From CAWIVH01 sp963839475 (GTDB taxonomy: Bacteria > Acidobacteriota > UBA6911), in NCBI GenBank assembly GCA_963839475.1, contig CAWIVH010000015.1:434001-498000 (forward strand): a DNA stretch of 64,000 nucleotides, read 5' to 3'. Of this stretch, positions 25,276 to 37,284 are shown piece after piece. Position 1 is the first letter of the stretch. Every line of letters starts with the position of its first letter. A program made the translations under genes and the position numbers. The notes beneath the pieces are model-generated. The model worked only from the letters and a program-made list of their open reading frames with translations, had not been told where the DNA came from and made no database searches.

Positions 25276-26202
25276 ATGGCGGTGCTCCATATAATCGCAA
25301 ATGGGAAGTTCCGAGGCGGAGCCAGAGGGCATCGCCTGGGGCATGCCATAGCCAGGCTGAGGCAAATCCTGGGAGGGGAGGTCGAGGTATGCTTCACCGG
25401 AGGGCCGGGAGAGGCGACTGTTCTTTCCCGAAGGCTGTTGTTGTCAGGAGCTCAATGGCTCGCGGTTGCGGGTGGGGACGGGACCATTAACGAGGTCGCC
25501 AACGGTTTTTTCGACCATGGCAGCAATATTCGCCCGGACGCCTGCCTGAGCATCCTGCCTTCCGGATCGGGCAACGATCTCATTCGTACTCTGGGCATCC
25601 CCCCGGATGCATTGGCCGCGGCTAAAAGGTTGGAACACCCGACGGATCGCGCCCTCGATGTGGGGTGGGTGCGGTTTCGAGGCTTTTCCGGGGAATGGAC
25701 GGAGCGTGTTTTTCTCAATGTTGCCGAGGCCGGCATTGGAGCGAAACTTGTTTCCTGGCGCGCTCGGGGAGGGCTGCTGTTAAAGGGCAGGCTAGGCTAT
25801 CGCGCAGGCTCTCTCGCCCTGGCCATTTTCGAGCCCAAGTTTGAGCTCCACCTAAGCCTGGATTCAGGGGAGGAATTCAGCACAGGGCCCTTGTTGAGTA
25901 TGATTGCTGCCGGCGGGCGCTATTTTGGCGGAGGAATGCTCTGCGCGCCCATGGCGAGTTTGGATGACGGCTCTCTCGAAGCCATAACCCTAGGCGATTT
26001 TTCATGGTGGGAAATCATTCTGAAAATCAGGCGCTTTTTCTCCGGCAGGCATCTCGCAGAAGCGAAAGTCCGACATTACCGGGTCCGAACCATGGAAGCC
26101 CGATCCGATACCCCGGTTTTTTTTGAGTTGGACGGTGAACCGGCGGGTTTACTGCCGGCAACCATCCGGCTGCTGCCGGCAGCAATCAAGCTCCGCTATT
26201 GA
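25276..26202 (+). CDS. Diacylglycerol/sphingosine-kinase-family lipid kinase
   Basis: The 308-residue protein has the DAGK catalytic domain with the nucleotide loop VAGGDGTINEVANGF and the SILPSGSGNDLIRTLG motif. The later GGGMLCAPMASLDDGSLE and the C-terminal FELDGEP are typical of YegS/DgkB-like kinases. It should phosphorylate a diacylglycerol or related lipid at the inner face of the membrane. AAGGAG stands 7 nt before ATG 25276. It is divergent from the porin gene and followed by a palindromic repeat region. Confidence 0.9.
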   Translation: MAVLHIIANGKFRGGARGHRLGHAIARLRQILGGEVEVCFTGGPGEATVLSRRLLLSGAQWLAVAGGDGTINEVANGFFDHGSNIRPDACLSILPSGSGNDLIRTLGIPPDALAAAKRLEHPTDRALDVGWVRFRGFSGEWTERVFLNVAEAGIGAKLVSWRARGGLLLKGRLGYRAGSLALAIFEPKFELHLSLDSGEEFSTGPLLSMIAAGGRYFGGGMLCAPMASLDDGSLEAITLGDFSWWEIILKIRRFFSGRHLAEAKVRHYRVRTMEARSDTPVFFELDGEPAGLLPATIRLLPAAIKLRY

Positions 26203-26400
26203 TTGCGGATTGCAGATTGCGGATTGAAATGCGAGCCAGCCACGGTTCGCTTGCTGCCGGTATCTGTATTCCTCTGCTACTCATTGCGAAAAGCAAAAAT
26301 GCGAACTGCGGATGGACGATAGTGCCGGCGGCCGCCAACTTTCCCCGGTTCATCCATCCGCAATTCGCATTTCGCAATTTGCAATTATAAAATCCGCAAT
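26200..26400. repeat. Palindromic intergenic repeat cluster (ATTGCGGATTGCA type)
   Basis: Between the convergent lipid kinase and malic enzyme genes there are tandem short words (GATTGCGGATTGCAGATTGC from 26201) and a near-perfect 20 bp inverted repeat. Its left arm at 26297-26316 starts AAATGCGAACTGCGG; the right arm at 26353-26372 is its reverse complement with one mismatch. Related words recur at 26373-26400. It could serve as a bidirectional terminator or be a non-autonomous repeat element. Confidence 0.75.
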
Positions 26401-26403
26401 TCT

Positions 26404-28692
26404 CTAGGCGATAACAGTCTCCTTGGAAGTCACTCCTTTTCTGTCGGTCTGTTGAACGTCGCACACTGCCATGGCCGTGATATTGACGATGTCGTTGACT
26501 TCGTTGCCCGGGATGAGCAGGTACACCGGCTTGCGGATCCCTAGCAGGATCGGTCCAATAGCCGTCGCTCCGCCGATGTGTGCCAGCAGCTTATAGGCAA
26601 TGTTGGCCGAGGCCAGGTCGGGGCAGATCAGGACGTTGGCCCCTCCCTTCAGGCTGCTGAAAGGATAGATCTCGTTCACTATTTCAGGGCTGACAGCCGT
26701 ATCGGCTTGTACTTCTCCGTCGACGATCAGCTCCGGCATGCGGCGTTTCACGATCTCCGTTGCCCGCGCGACCTTATCCGTCAGGGGGTGTTTCGTGCTG
26801 CCGAAGTTGCTGAAAGAAAGCATCGCCACCCGGGGCTCAATATCGAGCTGGCGGACCTTCTCGGCGGTCAGCAGGGCGATCTCAGCCAGGTCTTCGGCGG
26901 TCGGCTCGATATTGACCGTGGTGTCGCTGATAAAGTAAGTCTGGTTCTTGAACACAAGCATATAAAGGCCGGCGATCCGCTGGACGCCGTCCCGTGTGCC
27001 GATAATCTGCAGCGCAGGTCGAACCGTGTCGGGATAGTGCTGCGTTAGTCCCGAAATAAGACCGTCGGCATCCCCAGCTTTGACCATGGTCATGCCGAAA
27101 ACATTGCGGGACAGCATATCCCGTTCGGCCTTGGCCATGGTAATGCCTTTCCGCTGCCGCGTTTTGTAATAAGCTGCGGCATATTCCGCAGACTTGGGAG
27201 ACTTGGCCGGATCCACGAATTCAGCCCCCTCCAAATCCAGGTCCAGCGCCTGAATTTTGTTCCTGATATTCTGTTCGTTCCCCAGGAGAATGGGCTGGGC
27301 GATTTTTTCATCCATGATGATCTGGGCTGCCCTCAGGATTTTTTCTTCCTCCCCTTCCGGGAAGACGATCCGCTTGGGGGCCTGCTGGGCTTTGTGGATG
27401 AAGAAGCGCATGACTTCGCGCGATTTGCCAAGTCGGGCTTCAAGCGCATCGCGGTAAACGCCGAAATCCGCGATCGGATGCCGCGCGACGCCGGATTCCA
27501 TCGCGGCACGCGCCACGGCCGGCGCCTCCCAGAGGAGAACGCGCGGATCGAATGGCTTGGGGATGATGTATTCCTTGCCGAATTCAATCTTCTTGCCACC
27601 GTAAGCCCGGATGACGGAGTCCGGCACATCCTGCTTCGCCAGGTTGGCGAGGGCCATACAGGCCGCGATCTTCATGTTGTCGTTGATTGCGGTGGCGCGT
27701 ACGTCCAGGGCTCCCCGGAAAATAAACGGGAATCCGAGGACATTGTTCACCTGGTTGGGATAATCAGAGCGTCCGGTCGCCATGATGATGTCCGGCCTGG
27801 CGCTGACGGCGTCTTCGTAGGTGATCTCGGGGTCCGGATTGGCCATTGCGAAAACGATAGGCGTGTCGGCCATCGATCGAACCATGTCTTTGCTCACGAT
27901 GTCTTTGGCGGAAACGCCGCAGAATACGTCGGCGCCCTTGAGCGCATCGGCGAGCGTGCGGGCTTCGGTATCAACCGCGAAGTATTCCTTGTAAGAGTTC
28001 ATTCCCTGGGTGCGCCCCTTGAAGACGACTCCCTTGGTATCGACCAGCATCATGTTTTCGCGGCGCACCCCAAGCCTCTCATACAGCTTGGCGCAGGCGA
28101 TTCCCGCCGCGCCGGCTCCGCTGAAAACCACTTTGATCTGGTCGATTTTTTTGTTGACGATTTCCACAGCGTTCAGAAGTGCCGCCCCGCTGATAATTGC
28201 CGTGCCGTGCTGATCGTCGTGGAAGACGGGAATGTGCATCAGGTTTTTCAGGGTTTCTTCGATGTAGAAGCACTCGGGGGCTTTGATGTCCTCGAGATTA
28301 ATGCCGCCGAAGGTCGGTTCGAGCATCAACACCGTTTTGATGATTTCGTCGGGATCGTGGGAGTTGAGTTCGATGTCAAAAACGTCGACATCCGCGAATC
28401 TCTTGAACAGAACCCCTTTTCCTTCCATGACCGGTTTGCCGGCCAGGGCGCCGATGTCGCCGAGCCCCAGGACGGCGGTCCCGTTCGAGACGACCGCCAC
28501 CAGGTTTCCCTTTGCGGTATAAAGATAGGCGTCCTCCGGGTTTGCCTCGATCTGACGGCACGGCTCGGCTACTCCGGGCGTGTACGCGAGCGACAGGTCC
28601 CGTTGAGTCTGGCAGGGTTTCGTCGGAACGACTTCGATCTTTCCTTTTCTACCCTGTGAATGGTAGTCCAGTGCATCCTGTTTGCGTATCAT
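26404..28692 (-). CDS. maeB: NADP-dependent malic enzyme fused to phosphotransacetylase-like domain
   Basis: Residues 1-425 are malic enzyme: SLAYTPGVAEPC, VAVVSNGTAVLGLGDIG, the FHDDQHGTA metal-binding site and the NAD(P) motif FSGAGAAGIACAKLYE. Residues 430-762 resemble phosphate acetyltransferase (RIVFPEGEEEKILRAA, GGANVLICPDLASANIAYKLL). This 762-residue layout is MaeB, which decarboxylates malate to pyruvate. The PTA part usually regulates in response to acetyl-CoA rather than catalysing. ATG at 28692 is used because GAGAGGAAC precedes it; a further 19 codons upstream are open but lack family similarity. It feeds central carbon metabolism and NADPH. Confidence 0.94.
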   Translation of the reverse strand: MIRKQDALDYHSQGRKGKIEVVPTKPCQTQRDLSLAYTPGVAEPCRQIEANPEDAYLYTAKGNLVAVVSNGTAVLGLGDIGALAGKPVMEGKGVLFKRFADVDVFDIELNSHDPDEIIKTVLMLEPTFGGINLEDIKAPECFYIEETLKNLMHIPVFHDDQHGTAIISGAALLNAVEIVNKKIDQIKVVFSGAGAAGIACAKLYERLGVRRENMMLVDTKGVVFKGRTQGMNSYKEYFAVDTEARTLADALKGADVFCGVSAKDIVSKDMVRSMADTPIVFAMANPDPEITYEDAVSARPDIIMATGRSDYPNQVNNVLGFPFIFRGALDVRATAINDNMKIAACMALANLAKQDVPDSVIRAYGGKKIEFGKEYIIPKPFDPRVLLWEAPAVARAAMESGVARHPIADFGVYRDALEARLGKSREVMRFFIHKAQQAPKRIVFPEGEEEKILRAAQIIMDEKIAQPILLGNEQNIRNKIQALDLDLEGAEFVDPAKSPKSAEYAAAYYKTRQRKGITMAKAERDMLSRNVFGMTMVKAGDADGLISGLTQHYPDTVRPALQIIGTRDGVQRIAGLYMLVFKNQTYFISDTTVNIEPTAEDLAEIALLTAEKVRQLDIEPRVAMLSFSNFGSTKHPLTDKVARATEIVKRRMPELIVDGEVQADTAVSPEIVNEIYPFSSLKGGANVLICPDLASANIAYKLLAHIGGATAIGPILLGIRKPVYLLIPGNEVNDIVNITAMAVCDVQQTDRKGVTSKETVIA

Positions 28693-28845
28693 GGGATTGT
28701 TCCTCTCAAAGCATTCGAATCGTGCATACCTCAAGTGCCTGCGGACCACTCCACAATACTACCGCAGGCGCTCAGAATTCAACCGTAGGACGACAATGCG
28801 GGAAGCACGCTCACTTGCGGGAAAGCGCGTGCAAAGCATTCTGTC

Positions 28846-28887
28846 GGATGCCGGGGAGCTTACAGTTTCTCGGGCTCCCCGGCATCC
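28846..28887. repeat. Perfect 14 bp inverted repeat
   Basis: GGATGCCGGGGAGC at 28846-28859 is followed, after a 14 nt loop, by its exact reverse complement at 28874-28887. It lies between the malic enzyme start and the decayed repeat-protein gene. No T-run follows on either strand, so it is not a classical terminator. It may be an mRNA 3' stabiliser or a protein-binding palindrome. Confidence 0.7.
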
Positions 28888-28939
28888 ATCACTGCAGACC
28901 TGTCATGCACCAGACAGTTGATTTGATCCGGGCGTGTCT

Positions 28940-31113
28940 TTATGGCACTACAAACGACATCGCATTGCTCCAGGGCCCGTAGCCGTATTGGTTCCAGGTC
29001 TGAACCCACCACTGGGCCGGCCCCTGCGGCAGCACTGTGCCGGGTGCGACGGTGCAGGTGCCGGTTCCTGAAGCGCACCCGGCCTGCGCCGCTGTGTACC
29101 ATTGCTGGAATTTGGGACCTGTGGCTGAATTGTTCACCCAGACGTAATACCAGGTGGCTGTTGGCACCGCGTTCCATTGGTATACAGGGGACCTGGTGTT
29201 AATGGTGCCCGAAGGCGAAACCAGCGTTGCCGCTCCCGGCAAGCCGCCCGCTATCGCAAATGCCATGCCGTCGCTCCAGGGACCGTAACCGGCATTATTC
29301 CAGGTCTGGATCCACCACTGCGCATAGCCGGGAGCCAGGTTAATGGCAGGCGTAACCGTGCATGTGCCCGTGCCGCCGGCACACCCGGCCTGAGCGGCCG
29401 TATACCACGTCAGGACTTTGGGTGAGGCGACGGAATCACTGACCCAGAGGTAATACCAGGTTGCATTTGCGACGGCATTCCATGTGTAACTGGGAGTCGT
29501 TGTCTGGGTGGGACCACTCGGAGAAACCAATACTGCTGCTCCCGGAGTGCCCCCTCCTGTGACCGTAAAGGACATAGGATCGCTCCATGGGCCATATCCC
29601 ACGGCATTCCACGTCTGAATCCGCCAATTCGCCGAACCGGCCGCAATCGCCACCGTTGGCGTCACCGTGCATGTCCCGGATCCTGAGGCGCATCCGGCCT
29701 GCGCTGCCGTGTACCAGTTGCTGATCTTGTAGCCGGTGGAATCGCTTACCAGCAGGTAATACCATTCGGAATTGGATACAGCGTTCCAGATGTAGGCGGG
29801 AGTGACGGTTGAAATGCTGCCGCTGGGAGATACAAGAGTCGCCGCTGCCGGCAGACTGCCTGTGGCGCTGAACGTGGCTTTCACGCTCTTGCTGACGGTC
29901 AAAGTAACCACGCATCTATTTTCAGCTGTTACACTGTCGCATCCGGTCCACCCCGTCAGCGTATACCCGGTTGTGGGAGCCGCGGTGAGAGTGATACTGG
30001 CCGGCATGCTGGTGGCGGATTCAAAATCGTCCGAGCAAAATAGCTGGTTGAATTGCGCCAGGTCCCTTGATTTCGACATCGTCGATGAACCAGCCATCGG
30101 CCACGGCCGTGTCACTGTTTGAGCTCATACGAAATCGCACAAACACCTGCGAGTTCTTATAGGCAGCTCAGATCCAACTGAACCCTTGCCCACGTGGCGG
30201 AAACGCCGGAGTAGTAGGCGATCTGTGTCCAGTTCAAGCCTCCGTCTTTGGAGACTTCACACAGCCGTGATCGTAATAAGATTCCGTGGCAAAGCGGTGC
30301 CAGAAAGTAAGGGCGGGAGATACGGACGACCTCAGGTCGAGATTTCTTGCCAGAGTCAGCGTCGCGTTTGAAGCGACGGTATATCTCCAGCCGGACTATC
30401 GGTTACTGAGTGAGGGGACTCCGATAGAGGTTGGTCGTCGAATCTCCAGTCGCGGCCGCTTGCCTGCCATTTAAACGGGTAAGGGCCGGTGCAGGTGCCT
30501 GCGCAATTGAGCCCGGATCCGGTCACCGCGCCGCCGCCCGACGGTTCGACGATACCGTTAAATTCGGCCAGTGAGCCTGATTCCTTGATCTCAACATCGT
30601 CGATATACATAGCCGTCGTCAACGCAGGCGTCAGCCATTCGAATTAATGCGGAACCTGACCAAAACACGCGTTGATTTGTATGGCAGTAGATCCAGCTTT
30701 CGAAAAGGTTCCATGTCGATTGGTGTCCGGAATAATATGCGATCTGGGTCCAGTTGAATCCTCCGTCTTTGGAGACATCGACCCAGCCTGATCGTAATCA
30801 AGATTCAGTAGCAAACTTATGCCAGAAGGTCAGAACTGGCGCGGTGGAATCCGATAGGTCGATATTATTTGTCGAGCGTGATCGCGGCATTTGCATTGGG
30901 CGCATAGTTTCCGCCAGGGCTATCGGTGGCGGAATGATTGGAACTCCGGTAGTCTGAAGTAGTGAGCGCCCAATCGTAGCCGCTGACAGTCCACTTGCCG
31001 AGACCGTGTTCGAAATCATCCTGGAAATAGACGGTCTGGGCACTCAGAGCGGGTGCAAAAATGCAGATTAGAAAACAGAGCCATGGAATGGAACGAAGTC
31101 GGATTATCTTCAT
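28940..31113 (-). pseudogene. Decayed gene for a secreted repeat-domain protein (several frameshifts)
   Basis: The remnant starts at 31113 with a signal peptide (LCFLICIFAPALSAQ) and a module WTVSGYDWALTTSDY. The frame then breaks near 30870, continuing in other frames as IDLSDSTAPVLTFWHKFATES and VSKDGGFNWTQIAYYSG. A second copy of the same module follows at about 30130-30620, again broken. The 3' part (28940-30115) is open for 391 codons. It holds an InlB-like B repeat (GYTLTGWTGC, KSVKATF) and three tandem units of about 90 residues, each with SPSG, YxWNAV, WYTAAQAGCA, GTCTV and WxQTWNxxGYGPWS. The original product was probably a cell-surface or secreted carbohydrate- or protein-binding protein. 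Sequencing error could explain some breaks, but at least four indels or stops within 1 kb favour decay. Confidence 0.75.
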
Positions 31114-31305
31114 GATGCCGCCTCCCGGCCTTGTAGCGAGTTGATTTGTGCGGACACTCTAAAGAACGTAGGGTTTATTAGAATGCAAAATCATGCAATG
31201 ACCATGCATTTCAAAGATCAGGCGTGGAATTTCCCAATCATTTGTCACGCAAATATCTATTTCAGTCAATGAAAAAGAATGGTCACCTGCGGGCGGGATC
31301 ATGTT

Positions 31306-33378
31306 TCAATGGATGCCGGCGACAATGTCGCCGATTCTGACGAGCACCATGGTCGCGTCGTCGGCCGCTTCTTTATTTCCCCTGTGGTCCCGAGCCAGTT
31401 TTTCGATTCTGGCCATTATGCCATCCAGGCCCAAACGGCGATCTTCGATCAGGACCTTTTCCACCTGCGTCATTCCAAGTTCCTCGCCGGCTTCGTTCTC
31501 GGTCTCGACAAGCCCATCGGTGTAGAAGAAGAGGGAATCCCCTTGCTTGAGCTGGATTCGCTTTTCGACATAGCCTCCGCCGGGCAGAAGACCGAGCGGC
31601 CGGCCGGTGGATTCCAGCCGCACAACCGATCCTTCGGAGAGCAGGGCGAAAGGGAAATTGTGCCCGGCGTTGACATAGCGAAGGATGCGGGTTTCGGTTT
31701 CCAGGATGGAGATGAAAAGAGTAAGGTACAGCTCGGCGGGAGTTGCTGACGCGATTTGATGGTCCAGATTGTCCGCTAACTTCGCCAGGTCCAGTTCCAG
31801 GGGCAATTGAGCCTGGATGGTCGCCTGGAGATTGGCCATGAGAAGCGCTGCCGGCAGTCCCTTGCCCGACACGTCCCCGACCAGCAGTGCGAGATCTCCG
31901 TTGGGCAGCGGGAAATAGTTAAAGAAGTCCCCTCCAACTTCCCGGGCGGGGATGGAGATGCCTTTGACTTCGGCGATGCCGGTGCGCAAGGACTGGCGGG
32001 GAAGCAGTTCGACCTGGATCTTGCGGCACATCTCCAGCTCCCCTTTCATCCTCTCCTGTTCCAGCAAATGTTTCTGCTTCTCGCTCAGGTCCTGAGCCAT
32101 TTGGTTGAAGGCCTGAGCTAGCTTGCCGATTTCATTCCTTGAGCGGACCACCACGCGGGCCTGCAGGTTGCCACTTGCCAGCTCTTCAGCGCCGTGGGTC
32201 AACGCGGTCAGGTTGCGGGTCAATCGGGCCGAAAGCGGAAGGATGCCAATGCCCGCGAGGCACACCAGGCCGAGTCCCAAAAGCAGGTTCATGGCCGCGG
32301 TGCGCCGGATCTCATCCATCCGGTCGGCTATCGGCCGGGCGATGCCCATGGTTACGCCTGAGGACGGGTCTTTCCGGGTGACGACAACCCAGTTCTTTTG
32401 CACCTGGCTTATCTGACCGCTGTCCGCCGTGCTGACGTTTTTCAGCATCGGTATCGAGTCCAGTTTCGGCTGGTCCGTGGGGTCGGCGGCGTAGATCTTT
32501 CCCTCGGTGTCCATGGCAAACGGGATCTCGCCCTTCTTTCGCTGTGTGCGGGAAATGACCTGGCGGAGCATCTGGTGGGTGCTTACCTGGGCTCTGACCT
32601 GTCCCACCAACTCACCTTCTCTCCTGACGTCAGTCGATATGGCTCGTCCAAGCGAACTTTCGAGCTCTTTGCGGCTGGCTTCAATAACCTTGAGAGCGGT
32701 TTCGGAGTTCGCAGAAGACATGGCCGCCCGCTTGAGCACCTCGGCCTGCTTTTCAATGTTTTGAATCTCGATCTCGGTCAGCTTTCTTACCTGGTCCTGA
32801 CCCAACCGGACCGGCGGCACGACTTTTGGGTCCGCACCATTTCCGGGTATCTCTATGTGCATCATGGTGCGGGATGGGTCCGGCCCGCGCCGGTCTCCGG
32901 GAACATCCCCTCTCGGACCGCCAGAAGAACCGGGCATGTGTATGACCAATCCACCCGCTTGCACATCGCTGTTCGGCGGCTTGGGCTGCCTGGGATGGCC
33001 TGAAAAGCCATCGGGAGGCGCTGGTGGCGGAGGTTGGGAGGGGATAAACTCAAGAGATTTGACAAATGGAGCCGAATCACCGATTTGGGCCATCAGTTGA
33101 TTGACGAGGGCATCGCGGCTGGCAACTTCCGGATTCCCTGGCCCGCCTCCCATCAGGGATCGGAATGGGAACCCCCCCAGCCGCTGGATGCGCCGATTCA
33201 AATCCCTGGTCGCCGACTCCATCCGGTCCCCCATCTCGGCGGCCAGAGCCTCCGATTCCGCCTGGGCTGTCTGGCGCACTGCCCGGAGGGACGAGTTATA
33301 GGAATAGATGCTTACCGCGGTCAGAGGGACGACCGCGAGCAGGAAAAAAGCCAGGATCAACTGCACTCGCAGCTTCAT
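31306..33378 (-). CDS. Membrane SpoIIE/RsbU-type PP2C phosphatase with HAMP domain
   Basis: The 690-residue protein has an N-terminal helix (VQLILAFFLLAVVPLTAVS), a large extracytoplasmic region (about 35-335) with Pro/Gly-rich stretches, a second helix (LLLGLGLVCLAGIGILP), HAMP and a PP2C-type serine phosphatase. The phosphatase shows metal-binding aspartates in EVGGDFFNYF, LLVGDVSGKG and FYTDGLVETEN. Such proteins dephosphorylate anti-anti-sigma factors or similar partners when an external signal is sensed. ATG at 33378 has GGAGG 9 nt upstream; the ATG eight codons earlier lacks one. It is divergent from uvrA. No partner kinase or STAS protein is nearby. Confidence 0.88.
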   Translation of the reverse strand: MKLRVQLILAFFLLAVVPLTAVSIYSYNSSLRAVRQTAQAESEALAAEMGDRMESATRDLNRRIQRLGGFPFRSLMGGGPGNPEVASRDALVNQLMAQIGDSAPFVKSLEFIPSQPPPPAPPDGFSGHPRQPKPPNSDVQAGGLVIHMPGSSGGPRGDVPGDRRGPDPSRTMMHIEIPGNGADPKVVPPVRLGQDQVRKLTEIEIQNIEKQAEVLKRAAMSSANSETALKVIEASRKELESSLGRAISTDVRREGELVGQVRAQVSTHQMLRQVISRTQRKKGEIPFAMDTEGKIYAADPTDQPKLDSIPMLKNVSTADSGQISQVQKNWVVVTRKDPSSGVTMGIARPIADRMDEIRRTAAMNLLLGLGLVCLAGIGILPLSARLTRNLTALTHGAEELASGNLQARVVVRSRNEIGKLAQAFNQMAQDLSEKQKHLLEQERMKGELEMCRKIQVELLPRQSLRTGIAEVKGISIPAREVGGDFFNYFPLPNGDLALLVGDVSGKGLPAALLMANLQATIQAQLPLELDLAKLADNLDHQIASATPAELYLTLFISILETETRILRYVNAGHNFPFALLSEGSVVRLESTGRPLGLLPGGGYVEKRIQLKQGDSLFFYTDGLVETENEAGEELGMTQVEKVLIEDRRLGLDGIMARIEKLARDHRGNKEAADDATMVLVRIGDIVAGIH

Positions 33379-33529
33379 CTCATTCTGCCTCCAACCATTC
33401 ATCCGGTGTCTCGATGCCGGTTAAACGGTTGCTATGGAGCGGGCTTTCAGCCCTTTCTTTCATTTCTGCTCCCAGCGCCGAGTTGACGGCGCCCGAAGCT
33501 GCCCGTAACATTAAAAGTTTGGGCTACCT

Positions 33530-36337
<2,808 letters not shown>

Positions 36338-36342
36338 TTTGT

Positions 36343-36440
36343 ATAACCGCGAAGGCCTCAAAGATCGCGAAGATCTTAAGGTCTGTGACCCAACCGACTT
36401 CCCGGTCCGGGAGGCCTTCGCGGTTTTGTATTTTGCGGTT
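36343..36440. repeat. Palindromic element after uvrA (AACCGCGAAGGCCTC arms)
   Basis: A perfect 15 bp inverted repeat (AACCGCGAAGGCCTC at 36345-36359, its reverse complement at 36411-36425) encloses a 51 nt loop. The loop holds a small hairpin (AAGATC, loop GCGAA, GATCTT). TTTTGTATTTT follows the right arm, so it may terminate uvrA transcription. A related element lies at 43046. Confidence 0.75.
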
Positions 36441-36449
36441 AATCCTGCG

Positions 36450-37067
36450 TCAGCTCTTGTTCAGCGCCTCATGGACGTGTCCGACCATGGCCGCTGAGGG
36501 TGTCAGTGTCTTATCCCCTTCGTCCTTCCACTTGGAGGGGCAGGCCTCATTTTTCTTTTTGCTGAGGTAGATATTGGCTTTGAATTTGCGCATGAGCTCG
36601 TCGATGTTGCGGCCCATGTTGTAGAAATTAACCTCGGAGCACAGGAGGGTGCCATCCGGGCTGATGAGGAATGTGCCGCGCAGAGCCAGTCCGGTGTTTT
36701 CGTCGTAGACGCCGAACAATTTGGCGAGCTTTCCGGTCGTGTCGGATCCCATAGGATACCGGACCTGAGCCAGCTCGAGCTCGCTCTTCTGCCAGGCAAG
36801 GTGCACAAACTGGGTATCGGTGCTGATCGTGATGACCTCCGCACCGATTTTTTTGAAGCGATCATACTGCTCTGCCAGAGCAGCAAATTCGGTCGCTCAG
36901 ACGAATGTAAAATCAGCGGGATAAAAGAAAAGGATCGTCCACTTCCCTTCTTTTTTCAGGTTGTCGAAGCTGATGGTGCCGAAGTCTTCCTTAGTAGGAT
37001 CATAGATCGTGATGTCGAAAGACGGCACCTGCTGGCCGACCCTGAGCCCCGTCGTAGCATCTGTCAT
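36450..37067 (-). CDS. AhpC/Prx1-type peroxiredoxin with in-frame UGA (selenocysteine) at the peroxidatic site
   Basis: Read from ATG 37067 (AGGAG 8 nt upstream), the frame meets TGA at codon 57 (36899-36897) and then continues without interruption to 36450, giving 205 residues. Before the TGA the sequence is FFYPADFTFV and after it ATEFAALAEQY. In AhpC-type peroxiredoxins this place reads FTFVCPTEF, so the UGA sits exactly at the peroxidatic cysteine. Downstream parts are normal (STDTQFVHLAWQK, YPMGSDTTGKLAKLFGVY, LRGTFLISPDG), and the resolving cysteine is Cys176 in EACPSKW. The product would reduce hydrogen peroxide or organic peroxides with selenocysteine. A stem-loop 13 nt after the UGA fits a bacterial SECIS. 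A Cys-to-stop mutation or sequencing error is the alternative. Confidence 0.8.
36867..36883 (-). promoter_or_regulatory. Candidate bacterial SECIS stem-loop
   Basis: In the mRNA sense, CUGCUC-UGGCA-GAGCAG forms a perfect 6 bp stem with a 5 nt loop. It starts 13 nt after the UGA codon, with the loop 19 nt away. A G within the first two loop bases and a UGA-to-loop distance in the high teens to thirties are features of bacterial SECIS elements read by SelB. The stem overlaps codons for AALAEQ, so chance cannot be excluded. Confidence 0.55.
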
Positions 37068-37284
37068 TTCGGGTTCTCCTTTTTCGAGGGCGCCGGGCGC
37101 GAGAGAATCGTTGCGAGCGGCCGCCTCCGGATTCGGCGATGCCGGTCCGGAACTTCGGGGTTTCCGCCTACATTTCCACACGTGACGCCGAGGTCAGATA
37201 AGAGCATATGCTTCCGCCTGCGCGCCGACAAATACTTTTTGCAGGAATGGCAGGGAGGTTTCCGTCCCGAATCAGGTTGCGTCA

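Noticed and set aside
27394..28659. Long plus-strand open frame opposite malic enzyme
   Set aside because: It is a codon-bias shadow of the maeB frame, with no family similarity.
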